A stretch of DNA of 64,000 nucleotides, from the NCBI GenBank assembly GCA_026413225.1, contig CM048552.1:187088053-187152052 (forward strand), in the 5' to 3' direction. This document shows positions 50,807-62,700 of this stretch, piece after piece. A program made the position numbers and the translations under genes. The notes beneath the pieces were generated by a model that was given only the letters and a program-made list of their open reading frames with translations, was not told the origin of the DNA and searched no databases. The DNA comes from Otis tarda. Lineage: Eukaryota > Chordata > Aves > Otidiformes > Otididae. The number at the start of each line of letters is the position of its first letter. Positions within the stretch are counted from its first letter, which is position 1.

Positions 50807-51105
50807 TATCGGGCCCTTCCAGGAAAGCACTTACGAGCATGCCTAATGTTAAGCACATGAGCAGTGATCTTAAAGTCAGCATTGTTCATGTGGATAAGTG
50901 CTTTCCTGGATCAGCGCCTAAAGTCCTGTTAGGTGCTGAGCATCCTGATCCATATCCAGCAAAGCACTTACGTCCACGCTTATCTTGTAGTGGAAGAGCC
51001 AGTCTAACTAATATTTGTGCATTAGTGTCCACCATAAAATCTCTCTTGGCACAATGACTCACGTGCTTAAAATTAAGCACCTGCCTAAGTATTTTGCAAG
51101 GTCAG
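50807..51105. repeat. Ancient repeat with alternating inverted copies of a ~50-nt motif
   Basis: Motifs of the type AAGTGCTTTCCTGGATC and GTGCTTAAAATTAAGCAC occur in alternating orientation: reverse at 50807-50870, forward at 50880-50927, reverse at 50955-50990 and forward at 51052-51100. CCAGGAAAGCACTTA (50819-50833) is an inverted match to TAAGTGCTTTCCTGG (50895-50909). The motif resembles an old interspersed sauropsid repeat; the family name is not certain. Confidence 0.55.
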
Positions 51106-51274
51106 ACCAACAGCATCCTTTAGCAAGTCTTAAATAATTACTTGATTTTGTATGAATTTTCTATTTTTGTACTCGTTTTTTTGACAGTATATAATTTTAG
51201 TGGCCATAATTACAAGTTTTAGAAGCTGCATAGCAAAATGCATCATTTGCAATTTTCTCCTTTCTTTTTCACAG

Positions 51275-51495
51275 TCTAGGGAAATTCAGCAAGATGGCCT
51301 TTTTGGACTAGAAGACCGATGTTCAGACTTAGAATCATCCAAAATGAAAAAAGTTAACTATTTTTTAGGACATTTACATTTACATTTTTAAAAAATCTTT
51401 TACTGAGTTTTGTCCAACGTTGACCTTTTATTCAGAAGATGTCACCTAGGTCTGGTTGTGCAGACAGTCTGACTCTGGAAGTGCTAAAGCTTGAG
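51275..51495 (+). other. Possible exons of the same unknown transcript
   Basis: 51275-51352 follows a strong acceptor (CCTTTCTTTTTCACAG) and reads SREIQQDGLFGLEDRCSDLE, ending at a weak donor, GTTAAC. 51436-51495 follows TTTTATTCAG and reads KMSPRSGCADSLTLEVLKLE before donor GTAGGC. Both are phase 0. The second cannot join the segment at 53781 directly, which needs a phase 2 partner, so another exon would be required. Confidence 0.15.
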
Positions 51496-53780
51496 GTAGG
51501 CTGTGTGTTCAAAAGGGCACATGGAGAAGTTGTACTTTGTTTTTACTTTTTTTTTTTTCTAGGGGATTGAAACCTTAGAAACACATATAAAATAACACGT
51601 ACATTTTGTGTTGAGAACTAAACCAAAACCTATGTAGTCCTCCAGGTTAAAAAAAAAAAAAGACTTAATTCTGTATTATTTTTTTAATCATGAAAGAGAT
51701 ACTTTCTGTGGAATGAACTTAAACCAAAATGTCAGCTTGAGTCTACATAAAACATGCAGAAAATGGATGCTAATGGGATCCTTCAGTGATCAGTGTCAGA
51801 TGCAGTCTGCTGTTTTTAAATTAAATACCTGTTTGTCAAACTACCATTAATATCTAACTCTTTGCTAGAAAACTTTCTAAAAGTAATAATTGACAGGATT
51901 TTGAACATAATGAATATGTACTTCTGTAAATTTTAACTATGATCCCAGTTCACAGACACCTACAGCAAATGGCCAAAGTGTTCTGTAAAGTTTTAATATA
52001 TTTGAAGCATTCTAGGTAAGAAGTAAAAAAATATTTTACTTCCACTCTGGCAAATTCTGACTAACGTCAAGTCAAACAAGAGCTACAAGAAGAGTTTATT
52101 AGGACATTGCTGGAAACTAAATTTCAAGACGAAGATGCAATAGCTTACTGAACTTTCTTTTCCAATAATTCTGATCAACTTTGTTTCAGAATATGAAAAT
52201 CCTGAACTGGTAACAATTTAGAAATCATATATGAAAGGAAATATAATCTGAATGCTTATTTTAGAAATTTGCACTGAATTCTTTTTTTTTACTTTTACGC
52301 TTGACTAGTTAAACAATGTGCACTGTCCCTTTTCAAGGAAAAAAAAAATCTTTAACATGTATTTCTAGGGAGTACTGCAAGAATATTATACGGGTCCAAG
52401 ATTAAATTTCTATTTTTCTAGCTTATATTTTTTAAAATGCTTTATGTATGAATAAAATCATGTATTTCTGTAAAGTGTGGTTCCATTTTTCTTGTAAGAT
52501 TTTAACTCATGTGCAAGAAAGTAATAAATACCTTTGGAATAATTTGTTGATTATTACTTCATTAATTTCACTGAGAAATAAGAAGAAAAATGCAGTGCAG
52601 TCAGACTACTAATACTGTTGGCCTCCACAGGCTAGTCAGTAATCGTTAGACTGAGTTAAAGGAAATAATGAATCCTGAGATAGATACAAATCTAAAAGTT
52701 CTTTAAGACAGATTCGGTGAAGCAGTCAGGCTAATCCTTGAGGACCTTACTCTACAGATGTCCTAGGGAAAACCCATTTGTGTGTACATACAGTTGTTGG
52801 CCTAAGTACACTGGCCATCTTGATTTTCATGAACGTGGTGGTGAATCTGTGCTATGGCGGGATGAGGCGAGTCAAGGTGAAGAGAATGTGATATTTATGT
52901 CATTTTTTACCTATTAGGTGTTCTCCACCATCACATATGTAGTACACAGGTGCTCCATCACAGACTCACACAGGACTGAGAGACAATTGTTTTTTGTAGC
53001 AGGCAGTTAATCAAACACAAGGGGAAAGCTGTTCCTCTGCCAAAACATTATGCTGGTATCACCGTGACTAAGTGCTCACCTGAGGCTTCATGGCTGTTAG
53101 GAGAGTTATTGCCATTTCATTTGTAAAATCCAGAGCAGAAGGGGCAAAGCAAAGGTGGTGGGTTTTTTTTGTTTGGTGATCAAGTTGTTTTATTGGTATT
53201 GATGAGAACCAAGGAAAAGTGGTAAGATTTGTACCATTCGTAAACTCATCACTCACCAGCACTTATCTGTAGAAACAGAATTACCAGTGCTAAGGATGAA
53301 GCACTAAGGCAGCTTATATTTAAATATGAAATAGCATTTATACTGCTTAGCTCAATAAAATCAATTTGCAAAGTAATGCAAAGACTAAAGAAAATGGCAC
53401 ACTGCTTTACGTCTTTACAGAAGTGCCGTAGCTCAAGTGTCTAAGCTGAGCTCTCTGGTACCCTCAGTGTTATGTCTCTTAGGGTCTGTCACTTTGCAAA
53501 TTGCCAAATTTTTCCAAAGCTCCCTTTTAAAATGCATTTGGTACTCTGAGATAGTTGCAAAGCAAACAACGTTACCACAGGTAAAACAATGCCCCAGTGA
53601 GGCTCACCAATTTTTACAAAGGGAAGCTAATGGAAAACTGAAAAGCTATGCTTTAAAATCTGGCTTCTAATTTGGGGATATGTTCATTGTTGTGTTCACA
53701 CTTTGTTTTTTCGTTCTGAGGGCCTGATTCTTTTTCAGAAGATGCTAACTTGGTACAGCCCCACCTCCCTTTTACTTCAG

Positions 53781-54272
53781 GCCAGCCAAGCAAACTGTTT
53801 CAGAACAGGCACCTGCATTCATGAAGACAGCCAAAATCACAAAATCTGCAACCGTACAAATGAGTGAAGTTGGTCCTGGTTGTGAATGGAACCACCAGCC
53901 GCTTGCTCCTGAATTCCCCACGCAGCTGGCAGTGCTAAAGGTACTTTGTAACAGTTCAGACTTGATGTAGTAGGAGTGAAAGTTTAAAAAAAAAAAAAAT
54001 AGCTGATAACACTTTCTGGTCTGGTAATCAATCCTGCCTCCGAGAAACTGAGCAGAATGGTTACAGAGGTTTGTAGCAAGGGATAACTGAAGCTTCCTTG
54101 AAGGAAGTCATTAAGGAGTCATTCCACCTCATTTTAACCACCTGAAAGTCGGGTCTCCACGCACCTCTGCACAGCTTCTCTGTTATTAATAGAGAGCATC
54201 CTGAAAAGGTGACCTTTTATGTTCCAGGAAGAATCATCTGCTGGAGCCGTGGCTTTTTCTCATGCACAGTGA
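53781..54272 (+). CDS. Candidate coding exons of an unknown transcript
   Basis: Not recognised. The first segment, 53781-53940, follows acceptor CCTTTTACTTCAG, is open for 53 codons in one frame only and ends at donor GTACTT. It includes SEVGPGCEWNHQPLAPEFPT and ends QLAVLK in phase 0. The second, 54228-54272, follows acceptor TATGTTCCAG, continues in phase as EESSAGAVAFSHAQ and stops at TGA 54270-54272. AATAAA follows at 54440-54445. Signals and frame agree, but each alone could arise by chance, and no start exon is identified. Confidence 0.25.
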
Positions 54273-54445
54273 GATGAGCCTAGACACTGTGTGTGCCTGC
54301 ACACAAAATTTGTCAACGGCTGTCTTCAGAATGACTGTAGTGCGTTCAAGAATTGGAGGCAGTCCTGTATTTAAGGAATTGAAGTTAGCATCCAGACTAG
54401 ACAGGGTAGATCACCCTCTCAAGATCTCTTTAGCTTTCCAATAAA

Positions 54446-55734
54446 TATTGTTTCTGTCTCTCTTCTCATTTTATAAATACATAATAAAATTATTTGTAAC
54501 CTGTTCTGTTGGGAAGGGAAGCCCCCCGTCTCCACCCTACAGATGATATTCTGCAGTGTTGCCATATTGTTTTCCCTTACAGCCAACTAAAATAATCATT
54601 GAAATTTTGCCCTGTTACTCCCCCTCCCCTACCCCCCCAAATTACTGTTCTATGTTTGAGAGTGCAAAATTTATTTGTAACAATTTTGCAATCCACTCTC
54701 TGGTGCTTAGAACATTCCCATCGGCCCACAAGGAAGCACTGAGGAGCTGGACTAGACAAACTGCTTTATTTGTAAGCAATGAAGGTAGGTAAGTTGATCT
54801 GGGCCTCTCCCCCTGTTTCCAGATGTACTCTTGTGGCTGATTTTAAGAGTTTTAGCTCCTTAATTTCCAGTTATTGTTTCTCAGCTGTTAACTGCCCCCT
54901 GCCCCTCTGGCTGCGATGCTGTGACTTATTATGCGAGGCCCATTCAGCCTTTCAGTGCGAATTAAAACAGCAACCAACAGCCAGAGGGTCGTAACTGTTT
55001 AAGCTGTTAAGGCTCAACTGCAAGAGTATATCCAAGTGTACTTCAGCTCTCTGTCCCTCAGCCTTGGATCTATAAACTGTGAGTTATGTCTCCCTACCTC
55101 ATCACAGTTAAGTTGTGACAGTTACTAGCTCACAGGATTACAGCTTAAATAAAAATACGTTTAAAACTGAATCCGGTGAACTCAGCCTGAACTTCTTTGA
55201 ATTCCCATATGCCTACCACAAGCAGGAACACCTCTCTGGAGACCAGAGCTGCACAGAGACACCGATTTGCTCCGATTTCAGCAAAAGCAATGTGAGATTA
55301 CCACTTGGTTCGTAACACCGTGTGAGGCGGACAACCTGCTGCAGAGTACCTAGGCCCTGACCCAGGCTCCCAAATCTTGACAGAGGGAAGTTTTTCTCTA
55401 GATGTAGGTCATGAGTTGTTGGTTTAGGCTGGGCTCTGTGGAATACAAGATTTGTGGAGGATTTAATGCTGCCATTTGTTCCCACAGACAAAACCCCTAC
55501 AGTTTTTGTGCTGCTTTGGCTTTGGTATGATTTTGCCCTTACTGAGCACAAATTGTAACTTCTGGCCTTTCTGGAGTTTGCTCATACCATAAGCCTAGTA
55601 AAAAACATATTCATGGGGTTTTAGCAGGATAGTTGCTCCCAGGATAACTTAATGAATGACAGGTTATTTGGGCAACTTGCAAGATTGGTGAAGACAAAGA
55701 GACTGTGAAGACTCTACACAGTCTCTCACTCACC
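54446..55734. other. Intergenic sequence before the LTR/CR1 cluster
   Basis: Contains a second AATAAA at about 54483 and a C-rich run near 54620-54640. No gene or family repeat was recognised. Confidence 0.5.
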
Positions 55735-56230
55735 CCACCCGCCCTCCTTCTTCACTGCCCTTGGCATCTGCAGCCATTCCTCTCACAAGAGATTCTTCAC
55801 AATTGACTCAGGCAGACGCCTCTCAGATTCTCTTCACATCTCCTCTCTTCACTTCTCTCTGCCAGGCCGGGCCAAGTTGGGCCCAGACGGCCGCCCAGGG
55901 GGAGGCCACAGGGTGAAGGCTGCAAGGCCCATAAGGCTGGCACCTCCCCCTCTCTGCCCGCCACTTCAGCTTCTTCACTTCTTCTTTTTTGTTCATTTTT
56001 CCTCTTCTTAAGTATGTTATCACAGAGGTGGAGGCGTAGTGTATACAATTGGCTCAGTCCTGGCCAGCACCGGGTCCGCCCCAGGCCCAGCCGAGTCCAC
56101 TGAACAAAGGGGAAACTTCTCACAGCTTCTTACAGAAGCTGCCGCCATAGCCCCCACACTAAACAAAATCAACATACCTGTGTACTCTCCACCCCAGCAG
56201 GACAGAATTTTAACATTTGCAAGTGCTCCA
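55735..56230 (-). mobile_element. Probable endogenous-retrovirus LTR (avian ERVL-like), fragment
   Basis: On the minus strand the segment runs through a G-rich block (GCTGGGCCTGGGGCGGACCC), then GTGATAACATACTTAAGAAG, then a purine-rich tract of GAAGAAG type. That order resembles LTRs of avian ERVL-type elements as I recall them. No gag, pol or env coding sequence is seen on either side, so this looks like a solo LTR or fragment. Terminal repeats and target-site duplication were not resolved. Confidence 0.55.
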
Positions 56231-56334
56231 CACCCAGCAAGGCATGAGCGTGTGCTCTGCTCCAGCTCTAAGCAGATAAAACAGTGGCAGAACTGGAGTG
56301 AGATTGAAATGAGGAAGTAAATTTGAATGCAGTA

Positions 56335-56905
56335 GGGAAATCCACCAGAGATAGAGACATGATCATCTCACTCTGGTCAGTGTTTGTCAGGACGCACCTG
56401 GAGAACTGTGTCCAGTTCTGGTCCCCACAGTTCAAGAAAGAAGTGGACAGACTGGAGCAGGTCCACAGGAGAGCCACAAAGAAGATGACTGAAGGGCTGG
56501 AGAACCTGCCATGTGAGGAAAGACTAAAGGAGCTAGGTCTTTTCTCCCTGGAGAAGACAAAGCTCAAGGAGGACCTCATCATAGTGTTCCAGCAGTTAAA
56601 GGGCAGCTACAAAGAGAAACAAGGCTCTCTCTTCATGAGAAGTATGGAGAAGACAAGGGGCAACAAGTATAAGTTGCACTGGGACACATTTTATCTCAAT
56701 GTAAGAAAGAATTTTGTTCCAGTAGGAGCAATCATTCAGTTGAACAACCTCTCCAGGGATGTCGCAGAGTCCCCATCACTGGAAGTTTTCAAGATTCAAT
56801 TGGACAAAGTGCTAGATAATCTCATCTAGGCTTCCTTTCCCAGAAAAGGCTGGACCAGATGATCTTTCGAGGTCCCTTCCAACCTGTGCTGTTCTATAAT
56901 TCTGT
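56335..56905 (+). mobile_element. CR1 LINE 3' part, diverged subfamily
   Basis: Encodes a diverged CR1 ORF2 C terminus ([54 protein letters not shown]) to a stop at 56827-56829. The CR1-type 3'UTR GATGATCTTTCGAGGTCCC and a short TTCTATAATTCTGTGA tail follow. It sits about 100 nt past the LTR fragment. Confidence 0.88.
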
Positions 56906-58299
56906 GAAATCCGTGATAGATGTGCTGCCACAGAACTGCAGTGAGTGTGCTATGTCCTTTTTTTCCCAGCCAGTTACTTAGAGAGCACAGCTTTGGCAGA
57001 GAGGAGACCTTCAGGGAGGATTGTCTGCTGCATTTTTTATTTCCAAGACGAGTTGTCCCTGTGTGCATACGTTGGGCTCGAGGAGACTGACATTTCCCTG
57101 CCAGGGTATTACTTAGTTACCAGCAGCATGGGCCAAATGCTCTGCTACAGGGATCAGAGTGGGTTTTTTTTTTTTTTTTGCAGGAAGTTACAGGGGAAAA
57201 AGGCTCAAGATGGAAAATAAAGGAGCAGAGGTAGAAAGGGCAGAGAGGAGAAAGCTTGAACAGCACAGGGGAGCAAAGAGGACCATGGTTCAGCACTTTT
57301 CCATGCTCTCTTTTTGTCTGGGAGTTGTGCAGTAAATGTTCTTACTTGTGCCAGTGGCATGTGAAAACTACTAGGTAGCAGGCAAGTACTGAAAAGCAGT
57401 AACTCATTAGAATCAACATGCTCCTCCATGGCAAGAATAAAACGTTACTGAACCTTTTTAAGAGAAAACCACCACAGAAATGAGTTCACCAGTAGTACTT
57501 CCAAGGATCAGAGAGATTCTGGGTCCAGAGTTTTCCAGGACCTTTTTCAGGAGTTCTTTGTAGAAGACACTATTTTTACAGTGTACAAAAGAGTCCTGCT
57601 TGGCTTTGAAGACCACTGAGAGATGAGGGGTTTGTCCCAGAGGACTTGCAGAATAACTACCAACAGCGACATTTTCAGCTCTTCTCATACTTGTGTCCCT
57701 GTGTTTTGCTCTGTGTCTGTGTGAATGTTTTCAGCTCTGCCAGAGTGTAACCACACAAACCCTATGGAGCTGTGTAGATAAATTCTGTCCTGGGGTTTGG
57801 AAGTACAGAGTTTAAATGAATGGTGCGTATAAACATACTTATGTTTACAGGTTGGCAGAGCCTAAGCCATTATGCTTACAATACCTGGTCTCCAAGAGTG
57901 CGGGGAAGGGCTTGGGGAGGAACAGATAGCTCCAGTGGGTCAATACCTGGTTGTACACGTGGTGTCAATAGGAATCGGGCATTCATGACCATGGGTCCAG
58001 ATCTGAGGATTGAGGACTGCTAGGGAGACGTGGGATCCACCTGACAAAGTAGAGCAAAAGCATCTTTGCCAATAGTCTGACCAATCTGGTAAGAAGAGCT
58101 GAACTGGGAAGGAAGGGGAGGAAGGGGCGATGGTGACCTAGTTGAGTGAGGAAGCAGTGTATACAAGGTCAAAAGCAGAGGCTGCAGTGTGCTGGATGAA
58201 AGAAAGACTTCATAAATAATAAAAGCAGGGCAAAGGGACACTTGCATCAAGTATAATTACACAAATACAGCCAGTCTGGGAAACAAGCAGGAAGAACTA

Positions 58300-59300
58300 G
58301 AGCTCTGCATGCAGCCAGAACACTGCAACACCATTGGTGTAACAGACATAGTGGGACACTTTGCCCAAGTGGAGAGTTGTGATGGACTGATACAAGCTCA
58401 GGAAAGAGGCAGGGAAGATGAAGAGAAAGACCACTGTCTATGTGAAGGAGCAGCTTGGATGTATGGAGCTCCTCTACAGGACCAACAGCCTCATTGAGAG
58501 CTTGTGGGATGGAACAAGATGAGAAGAGAGTGAGTGTGACATCAAGGTGGGAGTGTGTCACAGACCAGGGTGAGGAAGCATACGTAATCTTTATATAGTT
58601 TGAAGAAATCTCTGAATCACAGACCCTAGATCTCACAGAGAACTTTAACCTAACATCTGCTGGAAGGGCAACTCAGCTTTACACAAGCAGTCAGCACTTC
58701 TGGATGGCGTCAGAGAGAATTCCTTGGCACAGCTAACTAGATGTACTAACCAGGAGTGATGCACAGCTGGATCTGCTATTCAGTAACAAAAAAGCACTGG
58801 TTGGGGATGTGATAATGGCAGCCTTAGCTATAATGGCCATGAAATAGTGGAGTTTAAGATCCTGTTGGGAGTGAGGAAAGAGAGCAGCAGAATACAGACC
58901 CTGGACTTCAGGCAAGCAGAATTTAGCTTAGTAAGGTTAACTGGTAGGTGAGATCTGGGGGGCTGCTCTGGAAAGCAAAAGACCTCATGCAAGTTGGCAT
59001 GTCTTTGAGGACAGCATCCTCCAAATACAGGAACAGGTCATCTCAAAATTAATGAAAACCAGTAAACATAGCAACAGACCAGCTTGCTTGGCAGGCAACT
59101 CATGATAGAGCTCCAGTGCAAAAAGGCAGCATAGAGGAGGTGGAAGCACAGCCAGACTACAAAGAATGAATTTAAAGACCTTTCCCAGACATAAAGGGAT
59201 GGTGTCAGGAAAGCTGAAGCACAAGTGGAATTGAGATTTGGACCCACCAGCAGTGCCCCAACTGCCTATAGGAAGGTCACAGAGCAGATAGAGCCAAACT
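58300..59300 (+). mobile_element. Decayed CR1 endonuclease-region fragment
   Basis: With frame changes, the plus strand reads parts of the CR1 ORF2 endonuclease and its linker: TDQGEEAYV, LTENFNLTSA, SDAQLDLLFSNKKALVGDVI, NGHEIVEFKI and SSRIQTLDFRQAEFSL. These match family blocks of the type GDFNLPD, LLDLLFTNREGLVGDV and HEMVEF. Several stops and frameshifts show it is dead. It follows the 3' part of another CR1 at 56335, so the two are separate insertions. Confidence 0.7.
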
Positions 59301-59767
59301 CTTTACAGCTCATCCAGACCTTGGCAAATTGTTTGTGCTTAAGTATCCTCCTGATTGAAAGTATGTACTTTCTTTTTATCCAAAGTATGTTGGGCTTCAC
59401 CTTCCAGCCACTGGATTTCTTCCTCCTTTGTAAGGTGGAGAACACCCTCTACCACCCTCTGTACCGGGTTGTCACTCTTCAGCTTTTTTGGGGGAAGATG
59501 AACAGATCAAAGTCTTTCATCATAAGACTGACTTTCCCATTCTCTTTGTCCAAGTCTGAATTTTTCAAAATCCGGATCCTGCTTGGGATTTTGCAATTCG
59601 ATATCCAAGGATCGCATTCTGCTTTTCGACCGCAATGTTGCATATGGTGTGGGTGGTCCATCACTAGTACACTGGACCCATACCATGTTTTTTTTCTCAA
59701 ATTTATTGCTTCCTGGGATGGCCTGTGCTCTTCACCCCTAGGCATGGCAGCACTGCCAAGCATATAG
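59225..59767 (+). other. Unexplained 180-codon ORF
   Basis: Open from an ATG at 59225 through a C/T-rich stretch to a stop at 59765-59767. Its start overlaps the end of the decayed CR1 endonuclease region. The rest is rich in Phe, Leu, Ser and Ile (for example STLDPYHVFFLKFIASW) with no motif I recognise. Low stop density is partly explained by pyrimidine-rich composition. It may be old transposon sequence or chance. Confidence 0.25.
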
Positions 59768-62700
59768 ATTGCTTGTGGCCCACTGTCCTGCCCGTGTCAC
59801 TAACTTCTTTTTCTCCTCTAGCACCCCATTAGCTGCAAATACTCCTAGGAAAGATTTTGTGTGCTTTGCCAAGTTGTTGTAAAATAGGTATTTGCAGAGA
59901 ACCAAAAAAGGTCATTTCACTCCACCCCAGCCTTGCCTGACAGAAGCCCAGCTGATGCTGATACTGATGCCCCTTCTGCACTTCCAGGGAGCTCTATCAT
60001 TTGGGCTTGTTTGTTTGTTCATTCTATCCACCTAATCCATGGGGCATTGACTTTTGTCTCTTGTGGAAGAAGCGATGTGGTGCTAACCTACTGGTGTTAC
60101 AGGAGCACTTGTTTGCCCAGTGATCTTCAATCTCCTCACAGAGCTGTTTCAGGTTTCATGTGGTTTATCTTCTTCAAGGGGCTGAGAATGAAATAAATGA
60201 GATGGGAGGAGGGATTGGGAGGGGAATATCATAATGAACAAGTGATGCCTTCCCTGAGGGACCAGGAAAAGAATTAAAACCAGAGCCTGCAACCAGAGTT
60301 GATGAGTAGATAGGGAAAGTGAACAGGGAGCCTCAGAAGACAGGGACTGAAGGGTTCACGTCCTGGAGTCAATGACATCAACATGGGTTCCCATCCTGAG
60401 AGCTATGGGTGGCAGTAGGCACAGTTTCTTAGCGAGGCTCCTTGGGCTGTGGGGATGGGGTAGGGTCACCTTACATTCAGTTGGTGTGTCCAGGTGCCAA
60501 CAACTGCTTCTACTCTGCATTTCTAGAAGCCACAGACCCTGGACACCTGCACCCAGCTGGACCCAAACCAACAGCTGTGGGTTTCACTCTCTTCTCACTC
60601 AGCTAAAGGTGACCTGACTAATCAGAGGAGGAGCTTAAAAGCCCAGACTGGCATCTGAGCAGTTCTACATTCAGTTCTTGGCTTGCTCCAAAACTCCACT
60701 GAGAGCTGGGGTGGGATATATACATTTTTTTGCCTCATAGAGTGGAGGAAGGACAGAAATCTCTGCTCTTCCCCCTTGTCAGTGGTTTTGTGATGCCTTG
60801 TATTTTTAATGTGTGCTTCTTGAAGAGAGGCCCAGTTCCTCAGCCATGTTCATGCAGCTCTTGGCTTACAGGAGTTCTGATCTTCAGCTGGCCCTCTGCA
60901 ATCTCAATCGTAACAATTTTGCCTTAGTGAACACTACAGGATTTGCCTGTCTAAAACATCCATTAAACAAATAAATTCTGCCTAAACGGTGCCAAGTGCT
61001 TTTTGATCTTGTCTAGAAATCCATTTAACTGGATGCTTAGTTTTCGGTGTACGCTGCTATACTTCTTTACGGCCCTTGCTGTAAAACATGTGTGTTTACT
61101 GGTGAATACTTGATTGAACCGTTTTTTTTAAAATACGTCATTTTTTAAGATATTATCTTCCTTGGGCCCCAGATTCCTGTTGATTTCAACTGGGCACGAG
61201 TACAGCCCTTTACCTGTGCTCACTGGCTGCCGGCTTTGGACTGCTGTTGGTCTGTTACACCCAGGGCAGTAGTATGAAGCTTATGACCAAGGGCAGAGGA
61301 GATTTACACAAAAGACTGCTGAATAACGCCTGTAACAAACCAAAAATAACTGGGGGGAGGTGAGGAGGAGGGAAGGCGAGTTGTGCTGCACAAGGCTCTA
61401 GACTGGCGCTGTGTGCTGCATGACAACAACGGAGCCACGGGGGCTGAGCAGAAGGCCCCCGTCCCTATTTCATGCATGACACCAACCTGTGGGACACGGT
61501 TCTTGCCAGGCAAAGAATCCCAGCTCCTTGCCCCAAGGACACTGCCCGCCCAACTCAGCTAGAGGGCTTGTGTTCAATAAACTGGGAACCAGCATGGCTC
61601 TTTGCTCACACAGCACTTGTCCTGGTAACTACTTAAACCAATTCCCAAATAAACAATGCAAATAGTAAACATGCAGTAGCATCCCAGTTTAACCAGGCTG
61701 GAGGTGAAGATAGGGTTGAAAGCATTTATCTGTGTTTTAAAAGGCTCCTCAAACCTCTTTTTCAAGGATGAGTTAAGTGGCCTCATTGTCATGTCGTTAT
61801 TGCATTTTGAACTTAAACAGCTCTGTGATCTATGAACTCGAATCACACAGTTAATTACCCAACGTTCCTCCTCCTTGCTCCCCTCCCCCGCCCTGCTTTG
61901 CTCTTGAAATACATTATATTTCTTTGACAGTCCGCCGAGAACAATGTCTGCTTTTGTGACAGCGACATTGCCAGTGGTGTAAAAATCTATGCGTCTGTCA
62001 GGTTTCCCCATGTGAAACATAATTGCTTAATTTCCATTTGAAAGTACATCCCTGACATTAGAACAACGTAGACACACCAAGGATAACAATGATTTCCTGA
62101 CACCTACAATGGGGCATAATGCGGTAATAAATATGTGTGCAAAATGAATGCTCCGCACACAGAGGGAGCAGGTCTGAATTTACAGCTGCAGATGAAGTGT
62201 TCCTCAGGAAAAAAAAAAAAATAATAAAAAGAAAGAAACCAACAGATTAGCATCAGTGTGAGTCTATGTCAACCAGATGGCTTGCTACGGAAAAAGAGCT
62301 TCCCTGCTTTATTCCAGTAACCCTGGCTAGCAGGCTGAATGTCTGAGATGAGAAGAGAAAAATGATCTCATTCAGTTGGGGTTTTTCCCCCCCCTTCTTG
62401 CATATATACAGCTTGAGCTGGAGCAGAGTAAAAGCTCTGAAAAGAACACAGAAGTTGTCCCCTAATGCTGGCGTGTGATGGACCAGGAGAGCTCACGGAC
62501 GTGGGTTCAGGCATGCAGAAAGTGTACTGGAGAGCACTGCCAGCTGGGAGGAGGGGAGCCCCCGGGGGACTGCCACTGGTTCTAGCCAGGCGTCTACACT
62601 GCACCTTGAAGTGATGATGTGCGTTTTCCTCTACTTTTCCCTCCCTTGAGGGCCTCCTAAAATGTCTGGAGCAGAGGTCATCTCCCCAGGCCCTAGTTCC

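Noticed and set aside
61574..62020. 148-codon minus-strand ORF
   Set aside because: No domain or splice context; it overlaps the candidate conserved non-coding stretch, which better explains any conservation.
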